Notes under the pieces: model-generated
Told to the model about the DNA's origin: nothing
Databases searched by the model: none
What the model saw: the letters and a program-made list of their open reading frames with translations, nothing else
In this document: piece after piece, positions 22,072 through 32,811 of the stretch
How positions within the stretch are numbered: the first letter of the stretch is position 1
How the letters are laid out: each line of letters opens with the position of its first letter
Made by a program: the position numbers and the translations under genes
DNA from: Vermamoeba vermiformis
Lineage: Eukaryota > Tubulinea > Echinamoebida
Assembly: GCA_045837725.1 (NCBI GenBank)
Contig: JBEWZL010000257.1
Coordinates: forward strand, 248,001-312,000
Direction: 5' to 3'
DNA length: 64,000 nucleotides

Positions 22072-25000
22072 TTAGAACTCAAAGGTCGCGTCATCTTTGA
22101 ATCCAATCTTCTCCAACATGGGCAGTGCAGAGAGCGAGACCATGGCTGGAGGGCCGCAGACAAGTGCCACAGATCCGCTGCCAGGCTGGAACAGGTGCTC
22201 GTTCAACATCTTAACGTCAATTCTGCCGACACCGAACTTCCACTCAGGGCCCGGCGAGTCCGAGACAGTGTACCACAGCTTGAAGTTGTGATGTTTTTGC
22301 GCCAATTCATCGAGCGCGTCTTTGAGCAAGATGTCGTTCAGCGTGTGATTGCTGTACACGAGCGCCAGTTCAGTGGTGTCATCAGGGTCGTCCAAAATCG
22401 CTTTGATGAGCTGGTACATTGGTGTAATGCCCGTGCCACCAGCAATCATGGAGATGCGGCGCACGCGAATAGGATGGCCGTGCACTTGAAGAATGCCGCG
22501 GGAGTGGTAGTGTAAGTGACCTTCGGGACCTTTAATGCGCAGAGTGGAGCCCAGTTCTAGCTTCTCGAGGTACTGCGTCATAATGCCACCTTGATTGAAA
22601 TGAGGATTGCTGCCTGAACGATAAATCTTGATCACCATTTCGATGACACCCTGCAATGACACGTGTCAAAAACAAATTGACATGTTTGCTCCGATCAGCA
22701 GTACACTTACGCTATCATCGTCCTCTGCGATGGGTGCAGTGGGCGTGTAAGGTCGGATCACCAAATGACCGCCGCCGAGATGAGCTTCCAACAGCACGTG
22801 TTGACCGACAGGCAGACCGAGCGGCTTCATCTTTTTGTCTTTCAACGCGAATTTGAAGATGTACGAGTCCGGACTGATCTTGTCGCGTGCAGCCAATGTG
22901 ACGTCGATCCACTTGCGAGGCTGCAAGGCCCAGCGAGAATCACGTGCCAGCCCGGGCAAGAACTGACCTTCACCGAGCTCCGAGACGAATCCAATTGAGA
23001 AGTTTTGCATCCAGCGCTTGGCATCGTCGCCGTGAATGGAGTTGAACAGCTCTGTGATGTCTTTGCCCGCATTCACCACGATACTGGCCTCACCACCAGG
23101 ATGCATTTCAGTGAATTCAGTCAAGTCGTAGACCACGCCGTCAACGATGACCCAAGGGTCGTCGGGCTTGTTGTGCTTGCTGACCTCGTCGGGCGAGATC
23201 AAGCGATATGGCGGAGTGTGCTTGAGATCTTTGACGACAGGTGTGATTGCCTCGGCCATCCAGCCACCTTTATGCGGACCGGGCACGGTTGGGTGATCAA
23301 ATGTAATCTTGCCATTGCCTGCTGAGTCCAACAGTCTCTTTTTGACCGTGTACCAGCTGTTATTGAACATGCCCAACAAGTTCCTGCGGCGTGCCTGTTA
23401 GTGACTTGGCTCGTTCACTGAACAGTCGGAATAACTTACCAAGTGATGTCACGTGGCTGAGTGTTTGAAGCCTGGTCCCAAGCACGCACTTTGATGCCGT
23501 CACCGACCAACAACTTCCATTTGGGCAGATCTAACTTCCAATGACACCACGTCCAGCGCTTGAATCCATGGCGCACACTGTGCTTGGGGAACTCGCGCTC
23601 AGTGCCCATCCAAGTCTTGCCGTCATCTAATGACACTTCGACACGTGTCACTTCTCGGCCTCCACCGCTGTACGCAATGCCTTTTATGGTAATGGTCTCT
23701 TTGGTGTCGCCGTGTAAGTCAATGACGTCACCGTGCGCCGGGCTGTAAATGATGCTGTTGACGTTCTGTTCGTTCAACAACAAGTCGCCGCGCTTCCACC
23801 AGTCCTCGCGATCAGCCTTTGTGAAGCCAACATAGGACGGCAGGACTCTGTTGTCGTGCCAGTGGTACCAGCTCTTGGACTCTTCGTTCGTGACTTCGAT
23901 GGACTTGAGCCACTTGATCATGCGACCACCGACCCAACCCGGGATGACCAATCGTACGGGGTAGCCGTGGTCTGGAGGCAGTTGCTGGTCGTTCATTTGA
24001 TAGGCCAAGATAATGTCATTGGCTGGGTCCAGCGCAACGGCAAGTGGGATACTAAAAACGACATTAGAATTACTAAATGACCGTAATATTATTAGTAATT
24101 ACCTAGTGCCGTAAGTTCCGTTCTTAGGATCATCAGCGCCATCAAAACAGACGTATTTTGCGCCGTCAGCGTACGACTTGACACCGACTTGCTTCAAAAT
24201 GTCGCACAGTCTTGCACCGCGCCAGTACGCCGTGCCGATGCCACCACTGCCCCAGTCAAATCCTTTGCTGTGCCGAATAGCATTCACTTCTTTGCGTCTG
24301 TTACCGTCGCAGGAGATAGTGACGGGAATGTTGATCGAGGGCAAGCTGGCCAGCTCGTCCATGGAGAACTCTTTGGGCGTGTTGACCAAGCCTGACACGC
24401 TCACTTTGTGCGTCTTCCAGTCCAGCTTGGGCACGGCGGCGTGATTTCTGACGTAATGCACGGCATTTGAGGTGATGAGGCCCTCACGCTCGAGGACTTT
24501 GAGGGACTGCTCGGAGTTGAGTGGATGTGCTCCAGTCAAGCGCACGTGTTCCTCGCTGCGAGGGACCCAGTCGTCGGGCGTGTTCTTGTCGATATCGAGC
24601 ACGTGATCTGGAGGTGTTATTTCTTTTTTAGGTGACACAATCTTGTCTTCATCGAGGTTCAAATAATCGCCTTCAAGGCTGTGTTCAACAGCTTCATTCG
24701 CTGGTTTTCGGTGCTCGTGCTTTTCATCTTGCTTTTCGCCTTTTTTTTCGTCTTTTTTCTCGTCTTTTTTTACATCTTTTTTCGCGTCATGTTCGTCTTG
24801 TGGCTTGGCGTTTTTATCCGACTTTTCGGTGGCATGCGGATCACTGCGAGTCTTGGACAGTCCTGCGTTTAGCAATTGTCTGCGCTCTTCAGGGGCTAGT
24901 CCTGTAGGCCCGCTTTTTTGTCTGCGAATTTCTTTTTGCTTCTTAAATTCTGCTTTGTCTAGAGTACCACATCCGAGGCCAATAGACAAGCGATAATCTT

Positions 25001-25277
25001 TGCTTCCTTTGAACTCAGTTGATCCATGTCGATCGTGTTCAAGAATGTTATAAGTATTCTGAGGATAATTATTAGATAGGTGATAAGAAAAAGGGAATCT
25101 AGGTGAAGATACTTTGATCGAACTTAATCTCTAGCATATTATTTAAAGGATTATTCCAATTATTACCTTGATATTTAGTGTAGTATTGGGTTTTGCATTA
25201 TCATCAGGCTGCTTGTTAAGCTGCTGTGGGACACTTACCCCTACTTCTTCAGCCTGGTCTGTTGAGTGATTAGACAT
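22072..25277 (-). CDS. Assimilatory nitrate reductase (eukaryotic, NAD(P)H)
   Basis: Five exons give about 975 residues. The enzyme reduces nitrate to nitrite in the cytosol. An N-terminal ~190-residue extension is charged (KKDEKKDEKK). The Mo-molybdopterin domain follows, with its Mo-ligand Cys in SCDGNRRKE and the nitrate-reductase (not sulfite-oxidase) signature GWVGGRMIKWL. The Mo-dimerisation domain has NEQNVNSIIYSPAHGDVI. The cytochrome b5 domain has haem ligands in HPGG and SIHGDD. The FAD domain has RPYTPT, and the NAD(P)H domain has GGTGITPMY and CGPPAM. All five modules are in the standard plant/fungal order and end in ATFEF. The start at 25277 (MSNHSTDQAEE) lies in a short first exon; translation could also begin later. 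No nitrite reductase or nitrate transporter gene lies in this window. Confidence 0.96.
22657..22668. repeat. Palindrome TGACACGTGTCA
   Basis: Perfect copy in an intron of the nitrate reductase gene. A one-mismatch coding copy lies at 23639-23650. Confidence 0.7.
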
Positions 25278-25816
25278 TGTTGCTTTATGGAAAAAATATT
25301 AAAATTGATTACGAAAGGATAAATTAGGTACTTTGATTGACGCGCAAGCTATTATCCGAGCAGATCTAGAGTAATTTTCAACATTTTCTCGCGGCAATTT
25401 AATCTTCGGAGCTTCTCCGTAGTGCAATATTAGAGCTGATATTTCCGTTACGGTTTAAGCAGGCTGCTTGGCGTTGACATACGAATTCGCAGCCTGCGAG
25501 CATGAATATGAAGGATTCCTAAAAGAATGTGACAAGAAGTTGTGATCAATGACTGCTTGAGCCAAATTAGGTGAAAATATGACTAATATTTTTTGATATT
25601 TTTGCGTTTTGCTAAACGAGTTGAAGAAAGCACGTAGATAGATCTGATCTGAGACTTTTTTGTTTTAAAATTCGTTGCGTCTATGCCTTACCTGAATTTT
25701 GTCTGCGCTTCGTGATTGTCGGATTGCGAATTAATACTTGAATTATGCATCGCTTGTTGTGTTTTGGCGGGCTTTAGTGTCGTTTTGATTTTTGTTTTAA
25801 TCATTTCAGCCAGCAC
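25278..25816. other. Divergent promoter region, nitrate reductase / F-box gene
   Basis: This 539-bp region between two divergent start codons is AT-rich, with short T-runs. Any nitrate-responsive control would be expected here, but I recognise no known operator. It contains no exon that I can support. Confidence 0.5.
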
Positions 25817-27053
25817 ATGGAGACATTACCAGGAGATGTTATTGTGGAAATATTATTTCACATTCACAACAGTTTAGATTTCTGTACGACTGCTGTCAAT
25901 ATTGCCTACACAACTAAATTTTTTTCGAGTGTCATTAGATCCGATCTAATTTGGAGGAAAGCCTTGGACATTTTTTTCAAAGTTACCCCAAATCAATATG
26001 ACATAGGTACGGCCTATCTATTCCGTTTGCTAATTTTAAATAATTATTTGTTATTTATTAGGAAATTGTAAAAGATTGTTTTTTGGTTACGTTACCGCTA
26101 CACCTGTCGATGGATTGAAAATAGTATTAAATACTGACAGAAATATTATAAAATATGGTGAAATAATGAATTTGACCACGACACTGATCGTAAGTTCAAA
26201 ATTGTAAATGAAAAAGAGAGCTAACAATAATTTATTGAGAATACTAAAGATGAAAAAGCTGCTATTGATATATCAATGGGCAAAAGACACTTTTTAAACG
26301 ACGGCAGTGCGTATACTGTTCAACATTCTTTCAGCTCTTCAGCAGGCGTGCATCGCTTTAAGTCCGAACGAGAACTCCCTACCGGTACTCAATAAAATGC
26401 TTTATTGGTAAATTGCGTTAACAATCGTTTATATAGGGTTATCAATGGCCAGAGTCAAAGAGCAGCCTTTAGAGCCGCATCAATCCGTTCAATTTACCAC
26501 TCAAGCACTGTTGCGAAGGTACGACTTCAGGCCATTTTATTGCAGAATGTAGTGCTTACTTCAATATCATGTTAGGGAACCAAGCAAGCCCCGAGTACAT
26601 ATGCTAACACACGAAATATCACCTGAATTGAATGCATTTGAAGTGCCGTTCGAGGACGGCAAAGTGCCTCTGAAGAGAAATCGGCTGCAATTCAAAGAAG
26701 GCTACATTGAGCTGGAGCAGAAAGAAGTCGACCAATTGGCGGATGATTTTTACTCGAATAGATTAACTGCGCTGAACTTACGCCATGTAAAGCCGCCTAA
26801 TCCGAAATACACTGTTTACTTGCAGGTCAGGTTGTCGCATCTGATCGGCTTTAATAGGTTTGGACGGCGCGAGACGACTACGATCTATTCCAATATCGTA
26901 CCACTCGTTATAGACCTCACTAGCTCTGCTGTAGCACCAACCAGCCCTTTACCAAAAATAGCAAGTCCAAGCTCTGTACCCAGCAATGGTGTCAAACGAA
27001 AAGCTGAGAATGAAGCTGAAGATCAACCTGTGGCGAAAAAGAATAAATCTTGA
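25817..27053 (+). CDS. F-box protein, unknown C-terminal region
   Basis: About five to six exons give roughly 335 residues. The first ~50 residues form an F-box (LPGDVIVEILFHI, TTKFFSSVIRSDLIWRKAL), which would bind SKP1 in an SCF ubiquitin ligase. The remainder has no recognised repeat: it reads as a beta-rich domain (NCKRLFFGYVTATPVDGLKIVLNTDRNIIKYGE), then a region with EISPELNAFEVPFEDGKVPLKRNRL, and ends in a Ser/Pro-rich stretch and a basic probable nuclear signal (VKRKAENEAEDQPVAKKNKS). The middle exons (26063-26580) were joined by eye and their edges are less certain. Substrate unknown. It is transcribed away from nitrate reductase. Confidence 0.75.
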
Positions 27054-27133
27054 CGTCCTTCATTGTTTGTTGCTCATTAAATGAAGCTGAGCACGATCCA
27101 TTTTCTTATTATTTTAATCTGACGAGCAACACC

Positions 27134-27933
27134 ATGAGCCGTTTATTATTGAGGCAAATCGCTAAATTGTCCTCGCGACAAGTCACATCAAGCACTCGTC
27201 ACGGTCTGTTTTCAGTCTCGCGCACTGCTACTCGTGTTGCTTCGAGCACATCCGTAAAACAAACCAGCTTTGTTTGCGCTTTTAAGAGCGAGAAGAAATT
27301 ATTCAGCACATCTGCTCGATTATTGGAAGAGAATGATGAAGGTAAACAACTATTTTGAAAGCGATAAATATCTGATCTAATTATTGTATTTCTGTCAATA
27401 ATTCCCCAATAGTTTAATACAGCTTTTAACGCGATAATAATACATACAAAAATCATTGAATAATACTACTAATTAATATGCATTTTTAAATATTTTTTAA
27501 AGCGAGTTAGAAGTTATTTGTTCGATCCAAAATTAAAACCGTTGATCCGATTTATTAACGCACAGTAACTCACTGCTTGACAATTATAGATGTTAAGATT
27601 ACTACTGGTTTGGTTGGTCTAGAAGTTCAACCCCACGGTCGCGAGATTCTGATCAAGCTTTACGAAAAAATTATGGATTCACTCAAGGACTTGCCTGAGG
27701 ACAACCCTCTTAAGAAATTTTACGGTACTATTATCAACCAACGATTGCCAATTTTGCGCTCAGTCACAAACGTCTTTGAACTCGAAAAGCAATTGGATGC
27801 AGGTCAGCTTGAAGAAATGATTGTGGATGCACAGAACCAGATTGACCACGTCTTGCCGCTCATGTTGAAAGAACAGCCTTGGAACAGCGATAAGTGGCAC
27901 ACCATCCCTGTCATTCACTCTGACGTCAAGTAA
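27134..27933 (+). CDS. NDUFA5: NDUFA5-type subunit of mitochondrial complex I
   Basis: Two exons are split by a ~245-nt intron. The ~70-residue N-terminus (MSRLLLRQIAKLSSRQ, then Arg/Ser/Thr-rich) is a mitochondrial targeting sequence. The mature part has KITTGLVGLEVQPHGREILIKLYEKIMDSLKDLPEDN, then FELEKQLDAGQLEEMIVDAQNQ and the ending KEQPW followed by HTIPVIHSDVK. This matches NDUFA5 (ETC_C1_NDUFA5), an accessory subunit of the peripheral arm of NADH dehydrogenase. Animal NDUFA5 is ~116 residues without a long presequence; here the presequence is explicit. The intron splits the codon after DE and joins to DVKITT in frame. The start lies 81 bp after the F-box gene stop, so the two genes are tightly packed on the same strand. 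Confidence 0.93.
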
Positions 27934-28505
27934 GAGTCCAGCAAAATATTCAGGAGGTTTGGTAAGCCACATCCACCTCTGATTGTGTTGCGCATTTGTC
28001 AATAATATAATATCGAAGTAATATTATTCAATAAAGCTATCTATCCTACACACTTCTAATTCTTTCCGCTCGACACGCTTTTTTGTTGTTACTGCGACAG
28101 ATGTACTTAGAGGATCTATTCCGATCAGCCATTTACTTAGAATCGAGCTATTCTAATAATCTTATTGTTTACTTGGCATCTATTCTCATATTCCCCAATG
28201 GGGTCTATATTAAAGGCCATCAGACAATTCTGCACCGTTCAGAAGTGCGTGTCCTGCCTGACGGACTTGTATGTTAATAGAAGTTTTTTTTTTTTGTAGT
28301 TTCGGGACGAATAGAACACGTGCTTACTATCTGGAGGTGAATCTTCAACTCACGACAATACATAACGCTAATTATTCTTTCAAAAACCGAGGATGTATAC
28401 GAGAATTCAAGCGATCTGAGTCGACACGTCGCGCGCCTAGCAGTCCATAAAAGGCAATTTGAAATTGATTTTGAAACAATTGTCCGAGTTGAACACCACG
28501 CAACA
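27934..28505. other. Intergenic, NDUFA5 to DHRS12-like gene
   Basis: A 572-bp spacer. It contains a T9 run near 28287-28296 and GTCGACACGTCGCGCG near 28421, a motif that also occurs as GACACGTCGCGCAC near 12041. No exon or RNA gene is supported. Confidence 0.5.
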
Positions 28506-29927
28506 ATGAACGGCTTAAGAAAAGGAATATGGCTTGCTTATGGCTTGAAGGAATTTGGCCACAGAGGCTACGACAAAATGATTAAAAATGCTGATCCGAA
28601 CGAACTCAATGTTAGTTTGCAAGGAAAATCATTTATGGTGACTGGAGCCAATCAAGGACTTGGATATATTACGGCAAAACAACTCGCAGAGCGTGGAGGT
28701 AATTTACAGAATTTTCACAATTTTTTTTATTTTGACGGATGTATCTTTATTAGGCCAAGTTCATTTGATTTGCCGTAATAAAGAAAAAGGCGAAGAAGCG
28801 CTCGACAAAATTAAAAAGGAGACGAATAATAGCAATGTTTTCTTGCATGTTGTTGACGTCAGCAGCACGAAACAAATACGCGAATTCGCAGATCGATTTC
28901 AAAAAGAACAAAAGTCGCTAGACGTGCTTATCAACAATGCATCTATAATGCCAAACAAGCGGTACGTCTGTGGCACACAAAATATGCCTAAATCCTAATT
29001 CCTGTTGTCATTTAGAACACTTACGGATGAAGGGTTCGAATCCACTTTTGCTACCAACACGCTTTCAACGTTCTTATTGACAAACCTATTAGTACCAGTA
29101 TTATCAAAGTCCAATAACAATCCTCGGTAAGTATTTAGACCAATCCTAAGAAATTTGTAACGGATTCGCGAACTCAACCCAAATTTACAATCCAATACTA
29201 ATGATATATGTAGAGTGATAGTAGTGAGCTCGGGAGGTATGCTATTAGAGCCACTCGATACTACCGACATCCCACTCGAGAAGCTTGATCCATTCGACGG
29301 CGTGGCTGCTTATTCGAGAACCAAACGGCACCAAGTAGCGTTGACTGAAAAGTTCGAAGAGGTGTATAAGGACACTCCTATATCATTCTACAGCATGCAC
29401 CCTGGATGGGTAAGTCTACATCCGCCTCTGCGTAACAATTCTAACAAGAATTCAGTCCGACACTCCTGGGTTTGCGACTCAACTGCCAGGATTTTATAAG
29501 ACTTGGAAGAATATGATCAGAACTACTGAGCAGGGTAAGTTATCTTCAATGGATTGATTGAAAATGTGTTTCGAATTGAAGATTCTTTCGGCCGAAACCG
29601 CACAACTAAAAATTAATATTTTTGAAATGAGATTTCGAGCGGTTGTTCTCACCTATTTATATGACTAGGCGTTGATACTATATTATGGCTCGCTGTCTCC
29701 GACAAAGTAAGTCCGTTAAAAGATCTCCGTCAAAGATACGTCAAGCTAAAATTTAAATTTGATTGCAGGTCAGTAAAAAACAAAGTGGTGAGTTTTTCCG
29801 CGACAGAGCCATTGAAAAGAAACATCTGCCATTAGCTCGCACCTCGTACACCAAGGACAAAGTGGATTCGTTGTGGAACAAACTTTGTGAATTGACCAAG
29901 TGGCATTTCGATAGACCAAGCTTGTAA
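28506..29927 (+). CDS. Short-chain dehydrogenase/reductase, DHRS12-like
   Basis: About seven exons give roughly 320 residues. The protein follows SDR family member 12: RKGIWLAYGLKEFGHRGYDKM at the N-terminus, nucleotide-binding VTGANQGLGY, HLICRNKEKGEEAL, FLHVVDVSS, LINNASIMPNKR, then the catalytic Ser in VVSSGGM, the catalytic pair YSRTK, SMHPGWSDTPGFATQLPGF, ILWLAVSDK and FFRDRAIEKKHLPLA. All four SDR catalytic elements (Asn, Ser, Tyr, Lys) are visible, so it should be an active NAD(P)-dependent oxidoreductase. The substrate of the DHRS12 group is unknown, and so is the one here. Start: ATG at 28506 in the context CGCAACAATG. Confidence 0.92.
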
Positions 29928-30227
29928 ATATTGATATTAAGCTCGATTTTAAATCATTACAGTATAACGAATGTAAATAAAGCATGTTCAAGATTTTCGA
30001 AGCTATTTTTGACATCTGTCAAATCGTAGGTGACACGCCAGTAAAAGATTAATTAATTTGGTCACATTATGAGACAATGTACGCAAACAATGGATTTATT
30101 TTACAATTTTCACAGGTATGGGGTTCAAAAAAGGGTATATTATAACATGGGAGGGGTTTTGTTCTTTCTCAAAATTGTTGTCGGTTTAACGCTCGACAGA
30201 AGCGGATCCAATATTGACTGAAGGAAA

Positions 30228-32259
30228 TCAGTTGATGTTGTAGATGTCAATAGTGCTGTTGTTTTGATTTTGTGCGTAATCATTGTAACTTTGTTGTTGC
30301 GGGTAAGTATTTGTGGTTGAGGTGGATCCGCTACTTGGCATCGGGTTGTTGAGCGATGTGATGTTAGTGAAGTATTGGTTCGAGTGTGATGTGACACTAG
30401 GCACCGAGTGGAAGTCAGGCATTTGAATTTTGACCATGTTATCGTATTGCGTGCTCGTTCCGTTCTGTTGATGTCGAGTGGTTCCGTTAGTGTGCGCGTA
30501 CGGAGCAGTGTTGTTTTGAGCGGTGTGACCATTGCTGTAGTGGTTCAATGTTGAAGGTGTGTTGTACGCGTGATGTTGATAGCCGTTCTGAGTGTTAGAG
30601 TAGTTGTTATCGGCTTGAGGTTGATAGTACATGACACCAAACGCGGGTCTAAAGAACGAGTAGTCATTGCCTCCAGAGTAGTAGCTGGGCACGAGAGGCA
30701 CTTGCTGTGTATCTACGTATTGCTGTGATTGATAGTTTGGCCGTTGAGGCTGCATGTAAGTCTTGTTATCAGGTTGGAATGCGTCGTAAGTGCGTTGTTT
30801 GGTGTGCGTGTGACCATTAGACTCTACTTCTGACTTGACTTTCCGACGAGTGGATGCCACGACTGTCTCAACAGGAGATGCAACAGGTGAAGTGCGTTGT
30901 TTTTTGCGAGGATATTCAATCTCGTACTCGTCGTCGTCCGAGAAGGAGTTGGATCTCTTTCGGTGTGAAGCAGAGCTGCCAGTGCCAGCAGAACTCTTCG
31001 ATTTGAATCGCAATTCGAGCTCGAGAGGAGTTTCGGTGAATAAATCAGCTTGGATGGTTTTATCCTTCTGTTGAGAAAATGGAACGTGTCACTAAGTGTC
31101 AAAAACAAATTTTCGATAAACGGAGTTGTGAACCGTCGAAACTAAATATAAACGCAATCTCGAATGATGTGATCGTTAAATAATTCGGTTACGGCCAAAA
31201 ACAACTTGTTGGTCCCTCGTAATAATTCAAGACCGAGAAAATTGAATCAGCTCGAATTCTCTTTGTGGAGGACTTACCATGCACTCTCCGCATTGAACAA
31301 ATACAAAACTTTTCGTAGTATAGCCTAATGCTTCATAAGGATTGAGTTTAACAGTTTTGGTACCAGCTGGGGCGTGATCGCTGTGGACTGGAGTTAGTGA
31401 CCGTTCATGAAAATGTATCGCGACAATTTGTGAGCCGTGTAAATAAATATTATGGCATCTGGAGTGGCTTGGATGCGGAGAATCTGTACTTACAAGCAAT
31501 AGGCGCTGGGGCAGGTGATGCATCTGTAGATCTTGCCGCGCGAGGTGGAAGTCTGAGCTCCGCAAGCAGCGCATCGATGGCTCGGGCATCCCCTGATAGA
31601 AAAAAATCAGTTTGCTATTGATTAAGACACCTCGCGAGTTTAATTTAAAGAGTTCTAAAACAGGAAATTAACTCCGATACTTCAGTGAAGATTATACTTT
31701 AAATTTTGTATTATCGCGGGATGAAATTACGCAGGTCTAAGAATCAATTTCGTATTTCACTGCTTTAATTTTTGCTTAATTGAAAGTTTGGATCTAATCT
31801 CCAGATCAGGGAAAACAATTTTGAAGTGCAACAATTTACGACATCCATCCACGTTTTGGATATACATACCATCTAGGTCTCGAGATTTTTGTTCCTTTCG
31901 GCAAACAATTCAAGTGAAATACGTTCGGACAAAAGCTGCATTCGAGCACTGGACCTTCCGTCAGTCTGCAACAGAAACATTCGTTGGCATGCTAAAGGTT
32001 AGAATTAATATCGTAGGCTAGAAAATCTATATAAATCATAAGTGGACCGCGGCAGATCTACGGCAGCACAAATTGAAAAACCTTCAATTTTCATCCTCGG
32101 ATTAATCTTTATATTGCCCTTGTACATACCACCATAGCGCTAGACTTTGAGTCGGCACCACTGGCTTGCTTCTTGGTAAAACACAACTTCTGCACGCGTT
32201 GAGTTATCATCTGATCCGAATAGTTGCAATAAAGTGGAACTTACCTCTGCTGAGAGCAT
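30228..32259 (-). CDS. PHD-finger protein (NSD-type finger pair) with Asn/Gln-rich tail
   Basis: About six exons give roughly 400 residues. Exon 1 (MLSAE) joins to KLCFTKKQASG. The PHD finger follows: NECFCCRLTEGPVLECSFCPNVFHLNCL, continued across an intron to RPRWGCPSHRCAACG, then a second zinc unit (KIYRCITCPSAYCFDHAP). This C-terminal part matches the atypical PHD found in NSD methyltransferases and related chromatin readers (WxCPxHxCxxCG, RCxxCPxxYC). A conserved-looking segment (TVKLNPYEALGYTTKSFVFVQCGEC) follows, then a nuclear signal (SHRKRSNSF, YPRKKQRTS) and a ~200-residue disordered tail rich in Asn, Gln, Tyr and Ser. No SET domain is present. It probably reads histone marks, but the target is unknown. 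The large intron at about 31597-31890 is the longest of the gene. Confidence 0.8.
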
Positions 32260-32811
32260 TCTATATAAGATACAAAGGTAAGCCTTGGTAGGAGGAATAG
32301 GGTAAGTGAGTTATACAGGGACGTGTTGTCACTCTAAGCTTGGCTTTGAAAGAAAAGTCAAGCCAACCAGTTTTTCCGGTATTTCTCTTGTTGAATACTG
32401 CCATAAATAGAAGCTTAAAGACATGTTCTTGACGTTTTTAAAATCTTGAATTATAGAGCGTTTGCTTTAATCCATACAAATAGGGAAAGGGTGGCCAAAA
32501 ACCTGAAAACCCCGCCGTAATAACAGATCCGAGCAATTTCCATAAACGGAGTCTTCGTTGTTTTTCAGTCACTTGCCCCAACTTATCGACCAAACAGCAG
32601 CGTGCCGCAATCGAAGAGGGTTTTAGCTTAAATTACCTCTTTTCAGACCGTAGAGTAAAATTTACGAACGATCGACAGTCGATCCTTCTAGAAAAGAAGG
32701 AAATTGACCTCAGCAAATATCCGAACGCTAGATGGCGATGATTCATCCCATTATTCTTGTAAGGGACTGTACCAGTGATGAGATCCAAGTTCAAGTTCCA
32801 TGACTTGCCAT
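32260..32811. other. Intergenic, PHD gene to ARM/UBR-box gene
   Basis: This 552-bp region lies between the end of the UBR-box gene and the start of the PHD gene, both on the minus strand. I find no exon with support. It could instead be one long intron if the two genes are a single unit, but the reading phase does not join without help. Confidence 0.5.

Noticed and set aside
29031-29045. GGGTTCGAATCC, resembling a tRNA T-loop
   Set aside because: It lies in a coding exon of the DHRS12-like gene, and no tRNA arms or acceptor stem pair around it.
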